64,000 bases of DNA. It comes from Geranomyces variabilis (taxonomy: Eukaryota > Chytridiomycota > Chytridiomycetes > Spizellomycetales > Powellomycetaceae). The DNA lies in NCBI GenBank assembly GCA_027603065.1, contig JADGJP010000007.1, forward strand, positions 124,001 to 188,000. Reading direction: 5' to 3'. Both the position numbers and the translations under genes were made by a program. Position 1 is the stretch's first letter. Every line of letters begins with the position of its first letter. This document shows, one piece after another, positions 1-11,839 of the stretch. The notes beneath the pieces are model-generated. The model made no database searches and was not told the DNA's origin. It worked only from the letters and a program-made list of their open reading frames with translations.

Positions 1-1362
1 ACGATAATGACTTGAGCCATCCTGCACCTTCATCAGGGCTTACATTTTGTGCGTTCGCGAGGGGGTGTGGGGTGGTGATGGGTTTTTGAGTGCTTGTGAT
101 TTGCTTTCAGAGTTCTTGCCTTGTGGTCTCGCCGCAAGCCGCCCGCCCCCCGATGACTTATTACGTAACGGTGCTCAGCCTCCCCTTCATCCCAACCTGC
201 GTCCCATAAAGAACGTCCATGCAACCAGATATTCCTGCCCCGCACCTTCCTCTTGAGGACAAGGGTTGTCGTTGCTTTTCCGCTGACGATTTGTGTTGGC
301 ATTCGAGCTTGTGAGAATAGGCGAAACATATGCAGAATAGTCAAATAATTTCGAAGGGCTTTGCATGACAGCTGTCGAAAAAAAAGGGTCAAAAGCATAC
401 TGCACAGCTCGTAGCGTATAGAAAGCGCATACAATTCTCCCAGAAAGGAAAAGATTTTCCCTGTAATCTTGGAATTTAGCTGTCCGAGACTTGCGAGACG
501 GGCCTGCTTGGTGCAATTGTTGTGCTATACGCAAAGGATATGAGAACACGACCCTAATTGGGAAGCCACTTCCCAAACAGCTTGCGAGATAAGAGCATGG
601 TGATAACCGATGCAAAGTTCGCCCTGTCGCTGTGGACATGTGTTGCGAAGGGGTTTCTATGAGCAGCCTGACACAAGATTTTCTGAATGCTCTTACCTCA
701 GCAGATGTGAGGTACAAAACATTCTGCTGACTGAAAGCGGACTGACATATGCTATTACAATCATCTGCCTGTCCAAGAGTGGAAGATGTGGTTCAATAAT
801 TGTTAGCGGCATCCCGGCTGGTCGTTGCTGTCACCCTGCAGGCACTTCCCGGGCCGGGGACGCTGGCACCAATTTCATGCTGGTCGAACAATGCAAATCC
901 ATTCTTCTACCAGCAGCCAAGCGCGGCCTGGGTGCGGCTTCAATAGCTGCCCGCGAAACCCCGCGCTGGGTGTCTGCGAGCTGCCGTGGAACGTACAGTA
1001 CAAAAATAGTGACTTAATTGACGCAACTTGACAGACTATTTCGCGCAGTCGCTCTCGTTTCCTGGTCTCTCTTCCCCACCCTCCATCGCTCATCTCCTTT
1101 TGCTCGGGCGGCGCAAAGCACACTATTGATTTTAATAATACAAACCCCGCTCGGCCCTCTCGACACTCTCGACTCCGCCGTCTTTTTTTATTTAAAAGGA
1201 GAGCGCTGCGTTCTCGCCCCGCCCTCCCGTTTTTTTGGTTTCAGCGCTCATCTGCTCCCCAATTCCGCCCATCGGCCGTGACTCACCACACATATACATA
1301 TACCCCATTTGCGGTCAAAGTCCACCCTCCCGCTTACTTCCATCTCCTCTTGGCCCATCGAA
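1..1362. other. No supported gene; upstream region of the NDK-like gene
   Basis: No open frame here shows family similarity, consistent splice signals or a convincing start. The last 300 bp before the ATG at 1363 are pyrimidine-rich and contain an A/T-rich stretch with TATTTAAA near 1188-1195, which could be a core promoter or leader element of the downstream gene. The first bases could hold the 3' end of a gene lying outside the window, but I cannot show it. Confidence 0.4.
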
Positions 1363-4300
1363 ATGACCGAAACTCTCGACGCTCAGTTCAACGAGTACTT
1401 CGCCAATAGCTCGCAGCGCGTCGAGTCTGACCTTGAGAACGCTCGTCGCGCTCCGCACTACTCGGCTGGCGAAACAACAACACGCCCAACCCTAACAAGG
1501 GTGTACCAAGCAACTGCGGACAACGCATTCGGGCGATTCATCCCCGCAACAACGCCAGGCTTGCGCATGGACGACATCAAGAGCGCAGACCTGGACCAGC
1601 TCCTCGCAAAATTGGGAGCTCAAGAGGAAGCTTCGACGCCAGCTCCTCCGTTTTCGACATCGGACCCGCTTGACGAGGCCGCGCAACAAAGGAAAAAGAA
1701 GAAGAAGAACAAGCCGAAGAAGAAGCGCTCGTCGTCCCTCAAGCAAACGACGAGTCCGAGCCCCACTCCGACAGTTGCGAACGCGCAAAACCAGCGCTTA
1801 AAGGAAAGGGATGAACCCGCAAAGGTCGAGCAGCCGGCAGCTGGCCCAACGCCGCGCAGCCCAATTGCTGCTGCGCTGGCCGCCGAGCCAATCTCGACGC
1901 CGGCCGTCAGGCGAAACCTGGGCAGCCGGGCACACGAGGAAGCCAAGACAACGACACCAGTCCTCGTCAACACCGACTTGCCTACGGACACCTACCAAGT
2001 GATGGTCTCGTCCACCATCCCACCATGCCTCTATGCGGCTATGCTCGAAGAGATGACGAGCGGCGGGTTCATCATCCAAGCCATTCACAGGTGAGCGCGA
2101 AAAACATCATGGCTGGCGTCTCTAATGTGTGCTCAGCAGCGCTAACTGCAGACGTCTAGGCGCTCGGACCTGTTTGCGCAACAGGGTGCACCCTGGTTAG
2201 CTTACAAAGAATGGCGCGACCACACTTCTGCCTGGGTGTCATTTACGTTTGCCGTGCACTTGAGCAAAAAGCCATCTCACAGCTCACTGACGACTGCAGC
2301 TTGTTCGCAAATGCTAACATTGTGGGCGCAAAAAGTACAAAAGTCCGAGCTCCTCCGCGGACCCGAATTTGACACTCTGCGAAAGCTGCCATGCACGGAA
2401 TTTTTCCACGTGAGCAGGGACGGCAAGACCCGTAATCAAAACCTCCTTGCAGAATCGTCGGAGCGCAAACTCCCGTTTTTGGACAGCGCTGAAACAAGGC
2501 TGTCGCGAGCCTCGTCGCACGTACCTCAGTTTTACGACGAAGAGCTTCCGCAGGTATTTCAACGATGCAGAGAACTGTTTCATTTTGCACAAGTCCAAGA
2601 CTAACATCTTGTTGCAGGTTGGGTTTATGGCCGCCCGAAGTGCCTTTGCCACTCCGCTCATGAAGAAGATTCTGGAAGCGGGAAGCGGCTTTGAGCTGCT
2701 TGGCATAAAATACCTGAAGGACATTAGTCTGGCGCGGGCCCGTTATCTCACCCCGTACGAAGTTGGCGACATTGCGTGGGCGTCCAGCCTGGATCACATT
2801 ACTTCTAACACCCAAGAAGGTCAAGGATGGTTCCTTCTCGTCGTTCGCAAGGCTGACGCTCTGAATGATCTGCACAAGATTGTCGGTAAGTGGCCATAGT
2901 TCCAATGCGAGGACAACAGCGCCTTAGATTATATACTAATTCTTTTTGCTGTTTCATTAGATGAGTATCTTGAGTCATACCTGCGGATCTCGGCGCACAA
3001 CGACACTCCAGAGATTGGTCGTCGCCGGCGCTCTGTTCACACCAAAGCAGAGCCGGCCACTGAAGAAACGATGGAATCCTTGCGGCTTCAGGTCATCGTC
3101 TCCCCAAATATAGATTCTTCCTATGCGCAAACGACGATGTTCTTCCGAGACGCCGAGCTGGTCCCTCGTGGGCTGCCTGACGTCAACGAGCGCGCCCGTC
3201 ATCCTCCTTGGTTCCTTTATGACCCCCTTGTCACCCGAACGATGACAGAGAATGCTCCCCTACTGTTCACGGTGTGCGTGCTGAAGCAAGCTGCGGTAAG
3301 TTTCAAAGATGAGTGTGCCTCGTATTTGTGGAAGCAGGGTCCTCACGCAAGCTTTTTTTTTTTCCTTTGGAAGTTCCCGATGTTAGGCGATGTCCTTGCT
3401 CAGATTCGCGCGGCCGAGTTTGAGATCTCGAGCGCTAAATGCACCCACGTGAACCAAGCGGTTGCCCGCCGCATGTTTCGAACCGATGACCACAACAAAC
3501 CTCCAGTCGACGTTTTGGACCGGTTCGCTGCGGAGATATCGGAGGGTCCGGTTATCATTTTCTCGCTGCAGAGGGAGAACGCTATCAGCAAATGGATGAA
3601 AATTTTGGGTATGTAGTTTTCAGCCTTTTTCTACGTTACAGGCTCCGCGTTCTCGGGTCACTAATCGTTTCCTTCTACCTGTTAGATGTTCTGCGTTCCA
3701 AATCGCCCGTACCTACCAAGCCAGGATCTCTTTTTGAGGGAGGTATTTACGCATCAACTACCTGGGCCGCGGCCACCTCCCACCGCAACACTTTGTTCTC
3801 GGAAGGCGCTACAACGAAGGTGCGGTATATTCGTGATAACCACAAGGTATGCACTTCACTGGTATTGAGCGGACGATTTGCGTGTTCGTCAAATGCTGAC
3901 GGTGCTGTCTATTTAGATCCACAAGATACTTCAGCAGACCGACATGGTCACCACTTTGCCTGTGATCCCTCGCGCATTGGTTTACACCCGTCGTCGTGAA
4001 GACGCGGTCGTATCGCCTCCGCCTTCGCCAACAGCCGCAGAGATGAATCCTCCCGAGCTCGTTTGTGTCACCCTCTTACCTGCGCAGCGCACTACTAGCG
4101 ACACATATGCAAGTTGGGAGCGGGTTATCAACGCAATTCTGCTCGAACCGGACACAGTTAAGCAGCCTTCGCCAGTGCCACCTGACCAAACGGAAAAGGG
4201 GAAACTAGGACCCAAACGACGCAAGCGCCGCCATGGTAAAGGCGCAAAAAGCCCTGACCGTGCCGCAGCTGAAAGACCAAGTCCAGAGCCAGCGTCCGAC

Positions 4301-4695
4301 ACGAAACCGCCACCGCCTGCCCGAGTTGTCGCGTGTCGGTACCTTGTGCTTGGACCAGACGCAATTGGCGAGTGGAGCAAGTATTGCCCACAAGTTACGG
4401 AATGCAAGAAGCTCAAATCGGTATGTTCTTCCATATTCCACTCCTTGTACTTGTGTTGAGCATTTTTCTGACAACTTCGCTTCTTCTCCAGCAAGTTGCA
4501 CAGGGCGCGTGCTTCGCGTTGGCAATAGAGACTGATGATGCAGCAAGGATTGCCACAGCGATTAAGGGGCTTTCGCAGAGTGACCGGCGGTGTGTCGCGT
4601 TTACCAAAACCTGCGAGGAGGCGTGCGGCCAACTGCCAATCATGTTTGGAGAGCTGTTCGATTCGTTTTATAAAATAGTCACCGAGCGCACATAG
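1363..4695 (+). CDS. Large protein with repeated NDK-like modules, function unknown
   Basis: An eight-exon model joins 1363-2090, 2160-2553, 2618-2885, 2961-3295, 3374-3608, 3686-3846, 3917-4420 and 4492-4695, giving about 942 residues; all phases match. The N-terminal quarter is low complexity with a lysine-rich run (about residues 109-122). After it come several segments that read like divergent nucleoside diphosphate kinase folds: about residues 374-465 (an LLGIKYL-like strand, then FLLVVRKADAL) and about 540-650 (SEGPVIIFSLQREN, typical of the NDK 'SGP' strand), with weaker ones before and after. The catalytic NxxHGSDS motif is not intact, so phosphotransfer is doubtful. Multi-NDK proteins are often axonemal, and this genome is flagellated, so a flagellar role is a guess. 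The ATG at 1363 is the first in this frame. Confidence 0.62.
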
Positions 4696-5030
4696 TAATA
4701 CAAATCGAAGTCGTTAGCGTTGAACGTCCTTGGCAGATATTTATCGGAGTTGGTGGTGCTGTGCGGTTCCTCCCAGCGGGTGACAAGCGCATTTGCGCCT
4801 TGAAGCGCCATGTTGACCTGATAGCGCATGCATCAAATCAGATCTGATGTATCATCTTGGATAACAGAGATGCACCTGAGATATCAGAGTAATTGAGGAT
4901 AAAACTAATACTAAAAAGCATACGCCCGTGCTACATCGGAACTGCGTATGAGGGATCTCGCCTACAACTTGAGGTGCTTAACCTCTCTGTAAATGATCAA
5001 AGTGTAAGTATTACCTGCTTGAAAGGCAAA
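4696..5030. other. Convergent intergenic region
   Basis: These 335 bp lie between two genes that end towards each other. A/T-rich with no open frame of note; presumably the two 3' untranslated regions. Nothing else seen. Confidence 0.5.
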
Positions 5031-6119
5031 TCAATGACCACCGGATGAACTGTACCCGTTCTCAAGACCAAAATATGCATATTTGGCCATGTGGCAGAAC
5101 AAGCCAGTCTCAACGATGCCTGGTATTGCGATGAGCTTTTTATCAAGCGCGACGGGGTCCGCGATCTGACCAAAGTCAGCGTCGATGACAAAGTTTCCAT
5201 TGTCCGTGACAACTGGGCCGGCCTTACGGACCGCCATGCGGAGCGTGGGTTTTCCGCCCAGTGCTTTCAATTTCTATGTCGACAGCAATGACAAAGAGAT
5301 GACGTTACATGCGCCCACTGCATATAAATTTTCTTAATCTTACCGCAAGAATAGGCACGTAAGCCATCGGCACAACTTCCAATGGTACACCTTGTTTCCA
5401 CTGGAAGCGCAAGGCGCTGGGTGTTAGCAATCCTCGATAAGATAACACAACCATACACGTGAGTTGAACGCACTTGGGTGCCCAGGACCTTCGAGTCCTT
5501 GCGGTAATCCGCGACAATCACAAACTTGGTCGCGCAGCTTGCAACCAGCTTTTCCTGCAGCTGGCATGCACCTCCACCCTTAATGCAGTTCAGCTCCGCG
5601 TCGCACTCATCCGCTCCATCAAAGGCCACGTCGATGGTAGGGTGCGCGTTAAGTTCCGCGAGTGGTAAGCCTGCCTCCACAATAAGCTGCCTAGCCTGGA
5701 AGGATGTTGGAATGCACGCCTTTATCGAGAGGTTCTCGGTCTTTACACGGTGCGCCAAACGCTCGACGCAGAACACCACGGTGCTGCCGGAACCTGACGT
5801 TGGTGGGACACTTTGAATTAGCGAACGCCGGAGATGCAGTTCTTTAAGGCACCACGTCAACCCACCGATTCCGATAACCTTGGACTCAGATGTGACTTGA
5901 GCGTCAATCGCTTCGAAAGCTGCTTTGCGCTTTGCTGGAAAGGTTGCGATTTAGCCCGAGAGATCTTGTCCTGCCCAAGCTGAAGTTCGCGGAACCTTGG
6001 TTGACGAGGTCTTCCGACTTGGCCGACATTGTAGTGATACAGCGAGAGTGGAATGCGCCGGGGAACAATACTAAGCGTGGCGTGAGGTCGAGAGAAAGTG
6101 CCCGTCTGGCGAATAGCAT
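5031..6119 (-). CDS. RKI1: Ribose-5-phosphate isomerase (RpiA family)
   Basis: Interconverts ribose 5-phosphate and ribulose 5-phosphate in the non-oxidative pentose phosphate pathway. Exons on the minus strand are 6119(or 6029)-5996, 5934-5866, 5793-5474, 5400-5344 and 5273-5031; phases agree. Family hallmarks are clear: [11 protein letters not shown] at the start, IGIGSGSTVV (substrate-binding loop, rebuilt across an intron), DGADECD with catalytic acids, [15 protein letters not shown], and [18 protein letters not shown] at the end. Starting at the ATG at 6029 gives 240 residues, the usual length. An in-frame ATG at 6119 would add 30 residues rich in Arg, Leu and Ser without acids until the core, resembling a mitochondrial presequence. 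The gene is divergent from the coiled-coil gene at 6229. Confidence 0.93.
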
Positions 6120-6228
6120 TCAAAAACGTCGTCGCGGTGAGCGCAAAACGCAGCGAACTCCGAATTCTTGAACTTTGTACTTTCTAAAGTTACCCCAAAA
6201 CAAACAATTACCCACAGACCCGCCAAGG

Positions 6229-8195
6229 ATGGAAAGGCTGGAGACCGGGCTCGAGAGGCCACTCGGTTATCTCTGCAAGGCCGCCGTTAGCTATGGGCTT
6301 CTCCTTCGTACTGTTGAGCGGATATCGGAGCTAGAACCACAGAAGACGCATGCTGCCCAACTTCGGCATGTGAACCAAAAGGTGAAACGAGCGGACCCTT
6401 CTCAGCTTGGTTTGGGCAAGAGCAACTGACATAAGCCCGCTGGGTGTTTTCCTTTAGCTCTTTGACGAGACAAGTAAGGGATACTTTTTGAGCTCGCCTG
6501 AGACGCACTGGTCTGTAAATTTTCGCATGTGGGGCTGACCAAAAGTTCGCCAGACGCCGAAGATCGCCGACTGCTTCACGAGAAACAGAAATACGAAAAC
6601 GAGTTTGCAACAAGTTTACGAGCATCAGCAGAGGAGCTCGCGCGGGGGTTTGAGCTCGCGGCACAAAGGAACGAAGCTGCGGCGCTGGCGCGACAATTGA
6701 AGTCAGCGTCGGCGGCTACCGAAAAGCAAGTGCACGAGCTTTCAATGGAGATTTCGAAGCTGCATAGGGAAAACAAGGTATGGGCGCTTGTGGACGCTCT
6801 GTAGAGATACAAAAGGGCTGGCAGGTTCTTCCCACCACCGCGCAAAACCTCATGAAAAGGTTGCTCGCGCACCCGCCGCTTTCTCCTTTACGTGAACATG
6901 CAAAGTCAACCCGATTGGATTTGCAAAATCACATCAATCAAAAGTTCAGCAATGCTGCGATAGCGAGCGATGCACTGGGCAGGAATCACGGGGTACAGCT
7001 CTGGCACTCTCCGTTCCCCTCTTCCTGATTGCTCAGCTTGCAATTATTCCGGAACATGTCCTCTAATAATAGCTGTGTTTCTGTGCCATATGGCTGTTCT
7101 TCTTTGACAGCGCCTTACAGAGAGCCTTAGTCGAATGAGTAAAGAATTTGCAGCCTTCAAATTCGAAGTCCGCGAAGCCGCCAAGGCAGATACGTCCCGC
7201 GCTCAGACCGAGTCACTACAAAAGCAAGTTGACGATGCGCAGAAGCCAGCCGAGGAAGCGCGAAAGGAGTCTGCTGAGCTTAGAAAGCTTCTTGAAGGCA
7301 CGCGGAAGAACTTGAAAATGCGAGCAGATGCTGCGTACTCTCTGGCAGAGGATGCACAAACAATAGCCGCGAACGCACAAAAGCGCGCCGAACAGTCGCA
7401 GATCAAAGCCGAGCAGGCCAGCTCAAAAGCAGAGCAATCAACGTATAAAGCCGAGCAAGCAGACACGAAAGCTGAGAAGGTCCGGACAGAGTGTGCACAT
7501 GTCCACACTGAGATCCACGTTAGTGGTGATTATCTTCGCGAGCAGACGGACCAGTTGGTGAAGCAGACCAGGCAGGGGATGCAGGCCTCGGGCGTGTCAA
7601 TGCCGGCATTAGAACCACCACCATCTCGAGGCAGCACAGCCGAAGTCGCGAGCGCGAAAGAATCCTCATCAATGGCCGGCAATCAGACAGCTCCGCCACC
7701 ACGGCGGCGGCGGTTCTCGGATGACATCCTACTGCTACCTGTGGGATTCCCGCCCAGCAAGCCAGCTCCAGCTACTGGCGCTGCCCTGTCCCAAAAGGCA
7801 GCGGCGGCGGAGGAACGTGGATCAACAACAGGCGATGGCGGAGAATCAAAAGGAGGAGGGCCGGGAGGATTTGGTAGCGACAACATGGGCGTCGCAGAAG
7901 TTCGGGACAGGGTCGCAAAACTCGAGCACGAATTCCTCACGTGGAAAGGAGGAGCCCAGAACGAACTGCTGGCCAAGCTTTTCAATTACCCCAAGCGGAT
8001 CGAGGTATGTGGATCCACTTTCTGCGGCACTGCCAGACAAAGCGGAGTTTCTCGGTCTAAGTGCAGAGTCGTTTTTGTTTCAATTTGTCACAGCAAGGAA
8101 TCAAGGCGGTCGCAGCCTCAGTTCTGGAGCTGCAGGAAGAGGTGGAAAGGTTGACGACCGAGAGCTCGTCTCGGCCAATGCCTGTGGCAGTGTGA
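6229..8195 (+). CDS. Coiled-coil protein with KAEQ heptad repeats
   Basis: I do not recognise the family. The secure part is 7111-8004 joined to 8094-8195 (stop TGA), preceded by an exon ending at 6777. The first exon starting at ATG 6229 is less certain: the best phase-compatible model is 6229-6409 joined to 6554-6777, using a weak GTTTGG donor, and gives about 466 residues. The middle (about nt 7330-7500) is an almost perfect heptad array built on K-A-E-Q-x-x-x units, predicting a long coiled coil. A Pro/Gly/Ala-rich linker follows, then a C-terminal leucine-rich helix (LELQEEVERL). It is likely structural or cytoskeletal. The intron 6778-7110 (333 nt) is unusually long for this locus and might hide another exon. 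Confidence 0.6.
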
Positions 8196-8537
8196 GCGCT
8201 ATGTATACTCGTTGCAACCCTAAGCCGTCGGCTGGTCCTTTTCGAAGACGTAAGTTTGTGCGTAGAAATTCCGCGTGAAGGGCGGTTCTTGTTTCGGTGC
8301 GGCGCTCAGTTTACAGCCAGAACTTCTGTGCAATCTGTCCGTCTGTTCGACGCATCTCTCTCGCTAGCCACCTTCCCAATTTCCCTTTCCCTTTCCATAT
8401 CTTCCGGGGCTATTCTAGTAAGAAACATAGTCTTCGCAAAAGCATTATTCGATTTTAAATGTAAAGCACAGCCAGTAAGAGATGCAAAATAGTGGAAAAG
8501 AATATAACAAACAAATCACGAGCGATACGGAAAATGC
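8196..8537. other. Convergent intergenic region
   Basis: These 342 bp separate the stop of the coiled-coil gene from the stop of malate synthase. Pyrimidine-rich on the plus strand, with short A/T runs compatible with polyadenylation signals on both strands. No gene seen. Confidence 0.45.
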
Positions 8538-10534
8538 TCACAGCTTGGCGCCGCCAGATGAGAGCGTCACAATGGAATCGTAGCACAGAGTCTGATGATG
8601 AAAAGTGGGAGGCATAAAATGAGCGCGCGTACAGGGAGAGCTCTATGCGTCTCGAAACAACTTACGGTGAGGAAGTCCGAGTACTCGCGGCCCTGGATGG
8701 TTCCTGCGAGGAAAGTCTTTGCCTGCGGGAACTTCGAGGCGCCAAACTTCTTCTCGCCCAAGCGCTGCTTGATGGTGTTCATCTCCTCGTCGAGAAGCTG
8801 GTTGACGTAGTCCGGGGTAATCTCCTTTCCGTCAGTGGTCTTTGCACGGTGGTGGACCCACTGCCAGAGCTGCGAGCGGGAGATCTCTGCGGTCGCCGCA
8901 TCCTCCATCAAGTTGTGGATGGGCACGCAACCGTTGCCGCGGAGCCACGCCTCCATGTACTGCAGCGCAACGTCGATGTTCATGCGCAGACCCTTGTCGG
9001 TGATGTTTCCCTTCACTCCCTGCACGGAAATGAGGTCTGAGCCCGTCACCTTAACATCCTCACGCAGTACGTACAGCTGGTTAGGCTGCGGCATGTGCTT
9101 GTCGAAAATGTCCTTGGCGAGGATGACGAGGTCCGGGTGCGCAACCCACGTGCCGTCGTGGCCAGCCTGAACCTCACGGAGCTTGTCAGCGCGGACCTTG
9201 GCCATGGCCGCCTCGTTGGCCGTTGCGTTGTCCTTGATGGGGATGAATGCAGCCATACCACCCATAGCGTGCACACCGCGACGGTGGCATGTCTTGATGA
9301 GCAGGCGCACGTAGGCGTCCATGAACGGCGTGGTCATGGTGATGTCGCCACGGTCGGGGAGGAGGAACTTGGGGTTGTTCCGGAACTTCTTGATGAAGGA
9401 GAAGATGTAGTCCCAGCGGCCGCAGTTGAGACCCGAAGAGTGGTCGCGAAGCTCGTAGATAATCTCCTCCATTTCGAACGCCGCCATGATGGTTTCGATC
9501 AGAACGGTTCCGCGGATAGTACCGCGCGGGATGGCGAGGATGTCTTGGGCAAGGTTGAACGTGTCGTTCCAGAGCCTGTCAGAAAATGAGGCGTCAGTTT
9601 GAAATCTTCAAAAGGCTGGCGAATCTGCATTGCGCACCTGGCCTCGAGGTGGCTCTCCATCTTGGGGAGGTAGAAGTACGGTCCGAATCCCCGGCGCACT
9701 GTCTCGGCGCCGTTGTGGAAGAAGTAGAGGGCAAAGTCAAAGAGCGAGGCAGAGGTGGGTTCGCCATCGACAAGGAAGTGCTTCTCCTCCATGTGCCAGC
9801 CACGGGGACTAAGGGTTGTACGGAATGTTGTGAGCAATTACCTCAGGGGACCGTAGAAAGAAAGAAACAAAGAAACGCTTACCGGACAAGCAGAGTAGCA
9901 AGGCGGCCCTCCTTCAGCTTGTAGAACTTGCCATTCGGTGCGGCAAAGTCAATCTGACGGCGGACGGCGTCCCGCATGTTGAACTGACCCGACAAACAGT
10001 TCTCCCAGGTCGGGGCGTTCGAGTCTTCAAAGTCAGCCATGTAGGTCAGAGCGCCCGAGTTCAAGGCGTTGATGACCATTTTACGGTCAACGGGACCAGT
10101 GATCTCGACACGGCGGTCAATGAGACCAGGAGCCGGCGGGGCAGCCTATCGAAAAGAAAATCCGGCACGGTTAGTGTAAATCTATGTGCACCAACGATAA
10201 CGCCAAGCTTGACGATCGCCGCTCACCTTCCAGGTAGGGTCCTCACGGATCCATTTGGTCTCGGGGAGGAAGTCAGGAAGTTTTCCCGCGTCGATTTCCT
10301 TCTCACGCTGGACACGCTTCTGGAGCAGCTCCTTACGGCGACCATTGAATGCCCTGGACCATACGAGACGTGCGTTGAGTTTCCGGCCATCTAAGTCCTC
10401 AGCAGCGTTGCAAACATGCCAGCTTACCGGTGGAGGGTGGCGATAAACTCTTGGGCGGGCACGGAGAGGATGTCTGCATATTGGGGCTTGACTGGGCCGA
10501 GGACGGAGACGCCCTTTGCAGTTTTGACGGACAT
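8538..10534 (-). CDS. MLS1: Malate synthase, peroxisomal (PTS1 Ala-Lys-Leu)
   Basis: Condenses glyoxylate with acetyl-CoA to malate, the second glyoxylate-cycle enzyme, needed for growth on C2 compounds and fatty acids. Six exons: 10534-10428, 10353-10227, 10145-9883, 9808-9638, 9575-8666 and 8591-8538; 543 residues, the usual length of the A isoform. Visible motifs: PRGWH (Arg168), [12 protein letters not shown] with Glu250 and CGRWDY with Asp278 (metal ligands), and [11 protein letters not shown] with Asp448, matching the catalytic aspartate of the family. The last exon encodes the C-terminus ending GGAKL; Ala-Lys-Leu is a type-1 peroxisomal targeting signal. A GA-dinucleotide tract lies about 200 bp upstream of the ATG. 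Confidence 0.97.
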
Positions 10535-11346
10535 TGCGCGCAGGTTGTATTAGGAGAGGGTTGCGAGGTTGTGATATGGAGCTCTGCTGTCGTGTGAGAC
10601 GGGGGACGAAAGACAAAGGAAGATGGATGGGATTGCTGGGGGGTGTTGAGGGGAGCAGGGGCCTTTTGAACGTCATGATTCACATGTTCATGGGTCCGCC
10701 CGGCGCGTCGCGCGCTTCCGGCATGTTCCGAGAGAGAGAGAGAGAGAGAGAGGAAAGAGACGGGATTAAGAGAACAACTGTTTTACGCTGCTCCTCGGCG
10801 GCAGGTCTATTACTTTGTGTACATCAGAGTCACTCGAGGGACAGCGACATACAGCATATGCAATCTTCATCCCCATTGGCGCAAGATTCGATGCCAGCGT
10901 TTCCAAGAACAACAATTAAGGAAACTATGTCTCCAGGGAACTAGGCCGAATTTAGGTTCGCGGGGCATTCCATCAACGTGAAAAGTTTGAGACGGATGTA
11001 TTGTTCGTAAGGGTCAAGTTTTTGAAAAACATGCATGCACTATGACTCATCCTGGGCCTCGTTGGAAATCGGCGAAAAGGCTAGAAGTGCGCAGATAGAA
11101 GTCGTACCAAGAAGAAGCGAAAGTTTAGACATTTTGATCAGAATAAAGTAAAAGCGGCCAGCGCGGATGCATATAATATTATGTGAAGAGACAGAACAGT
11201 GAGGAATGTTTGATGTGCAAGCGCCTGCAGCCATGATGCTGACTTGTGCCTAATCTACTACGACTACTACTAGCCAGTGGGGAGCACAGCATTGATAAGC
11301 AGCCATATCGTGCTTGAAAGTGCCTGTTAAAGGGTCAGCTGTCCTT
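10535..11346. other. Intergenic region upstream of malate synthase
   Basis: Holds the malate synthase promoter (minus strand) and the 3' flank of the 142-residue gene. Its main feature is a GA microsatellite at about 10731-10752. A frame on the minus strand at 11133-11042 would encode a 30-residue peptide with a hydrophobic helix (starting MSKLSLLLG), but nothing supports it as a gene. Nothing else seen. Confidence 0.4.
10731..10752. repeat. GA dinucleotide microsatellite
   Basis: About eleven AG units, 200 bp upstream of the malate synthase ATG. A similar tract lies just upstream of the gene starting at 11775. Polypurine tracts are common nucleosome-excluding promoter elements in fungi; that role here is inferred. 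Confidence 0.8.
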
Positions 11347-11775
11347 TCACTCTTCGTCATCCTGCAGCTTCTCCGCGGCTTCCTTGGCTGCAGCCTCCTC
11401 CGCCTGCTTGGCGTCGTGAGCAGCCTGCTTCGCCGCCCACTCCTTGTGGTAAGGCCAGCCCTGCTCAAAGTCGCAGAAGCTCTGCAAAAAGAGCGTGCAT
11501 GGGATTGTCATGCTGACAGCGGTCATTGCGGCGCCAACGGTGAATTCGCTCTTGGACGCCGTGGCGATGGAGAGGCAGCCGACCGAGGAAGCTAGGCGGC
11601 AGGTCTTAACCTTGCGCTCGTGGGTCATTTCGGGCATATACTTTGCGGCGGCATTGATGGCGGGGCTGACGTCGGGCGTATAAGGGGCGATCGTTGCGAG
11701 GATGGGGTCTGCGACCTGGCGCATGGAGGCCTGCGCGAGCGCGGCAAAGTAGGTGAGGTAAGTTTCGATAAGCAT
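11347..11775 (-). CDS. Orphan 142-residue protein with a hydrophobic segment
   Basis: A single-exon gene with an ATG at 11775-11773. I do not recognise the family. The protein has a hydrophobic stretch at about residues 80-103 (VGAAMTAVSMTIPCTLFLQ), a cysteine/serine-rich centre and a highly charged Ala/Glu/Lys C-terminal helix ending in acidic residues. The layout suggests a small membrane-associated protein with a cytosolic helical tail. The 5' leader contains a long GA tract (about 11812-11839). It is divergent from SCAMP, with 290 bp between the two ATGs. A frame this long and this clean in composition is probably coding, but homology was not established. Confidence 0.6.
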   Translation of the reverse strand: MLIETYLTYFAALAQASMRQVADPILATIAPYTPDVSPAINAAAKYMPEMTHERKVKTCRLASSVGCLSIATASKSEFTVGAAMTAVSMTIPCTLFLQSFCDFEQGWPYHKEWAAKQAAHDAKQAEEAAAKEAAEKLQDDEE

Positions 11776-11811
11776 GGCGAGTAGCGAGGGCGAGTGAAAG
11801 CGAGAGTAGAA

Positions 11812-11839
11812 AGAGAGAGAGAGAGAGAGAGAAAGAGAG
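11812..11839. repeat. GA microsatellite in a divergent promoter
   Basis: AG repeat lying 37 bp upstream of the ATG at 11775 (minus strand) and about 230 bp upstream of the SCAMP ATG. Comparable to the tract at 10731-10752. Confidence 0.75.

Noticed and set aside
33-1281. Several overlapping frames of 60-180 codons on both strands
   Set aside because: None starts or ends in a way consistent with splicing, none has recognisable motifs, and they overlap each other in all frames.
8645-9590. Plus-strand frames opposite malate synthase (131 and 164 codons)
   Set aside because: Antisense to a certain exon; composition explained by the codon bias of the enzyme gene.
11042-11133. Thirty-residue peptide beginning MSKLSLLLG on the minus strand
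   Set aside because: Resembles the start of small mitochondrial assembly factors, but no second exon with a matching motif was found and the length is within chance.
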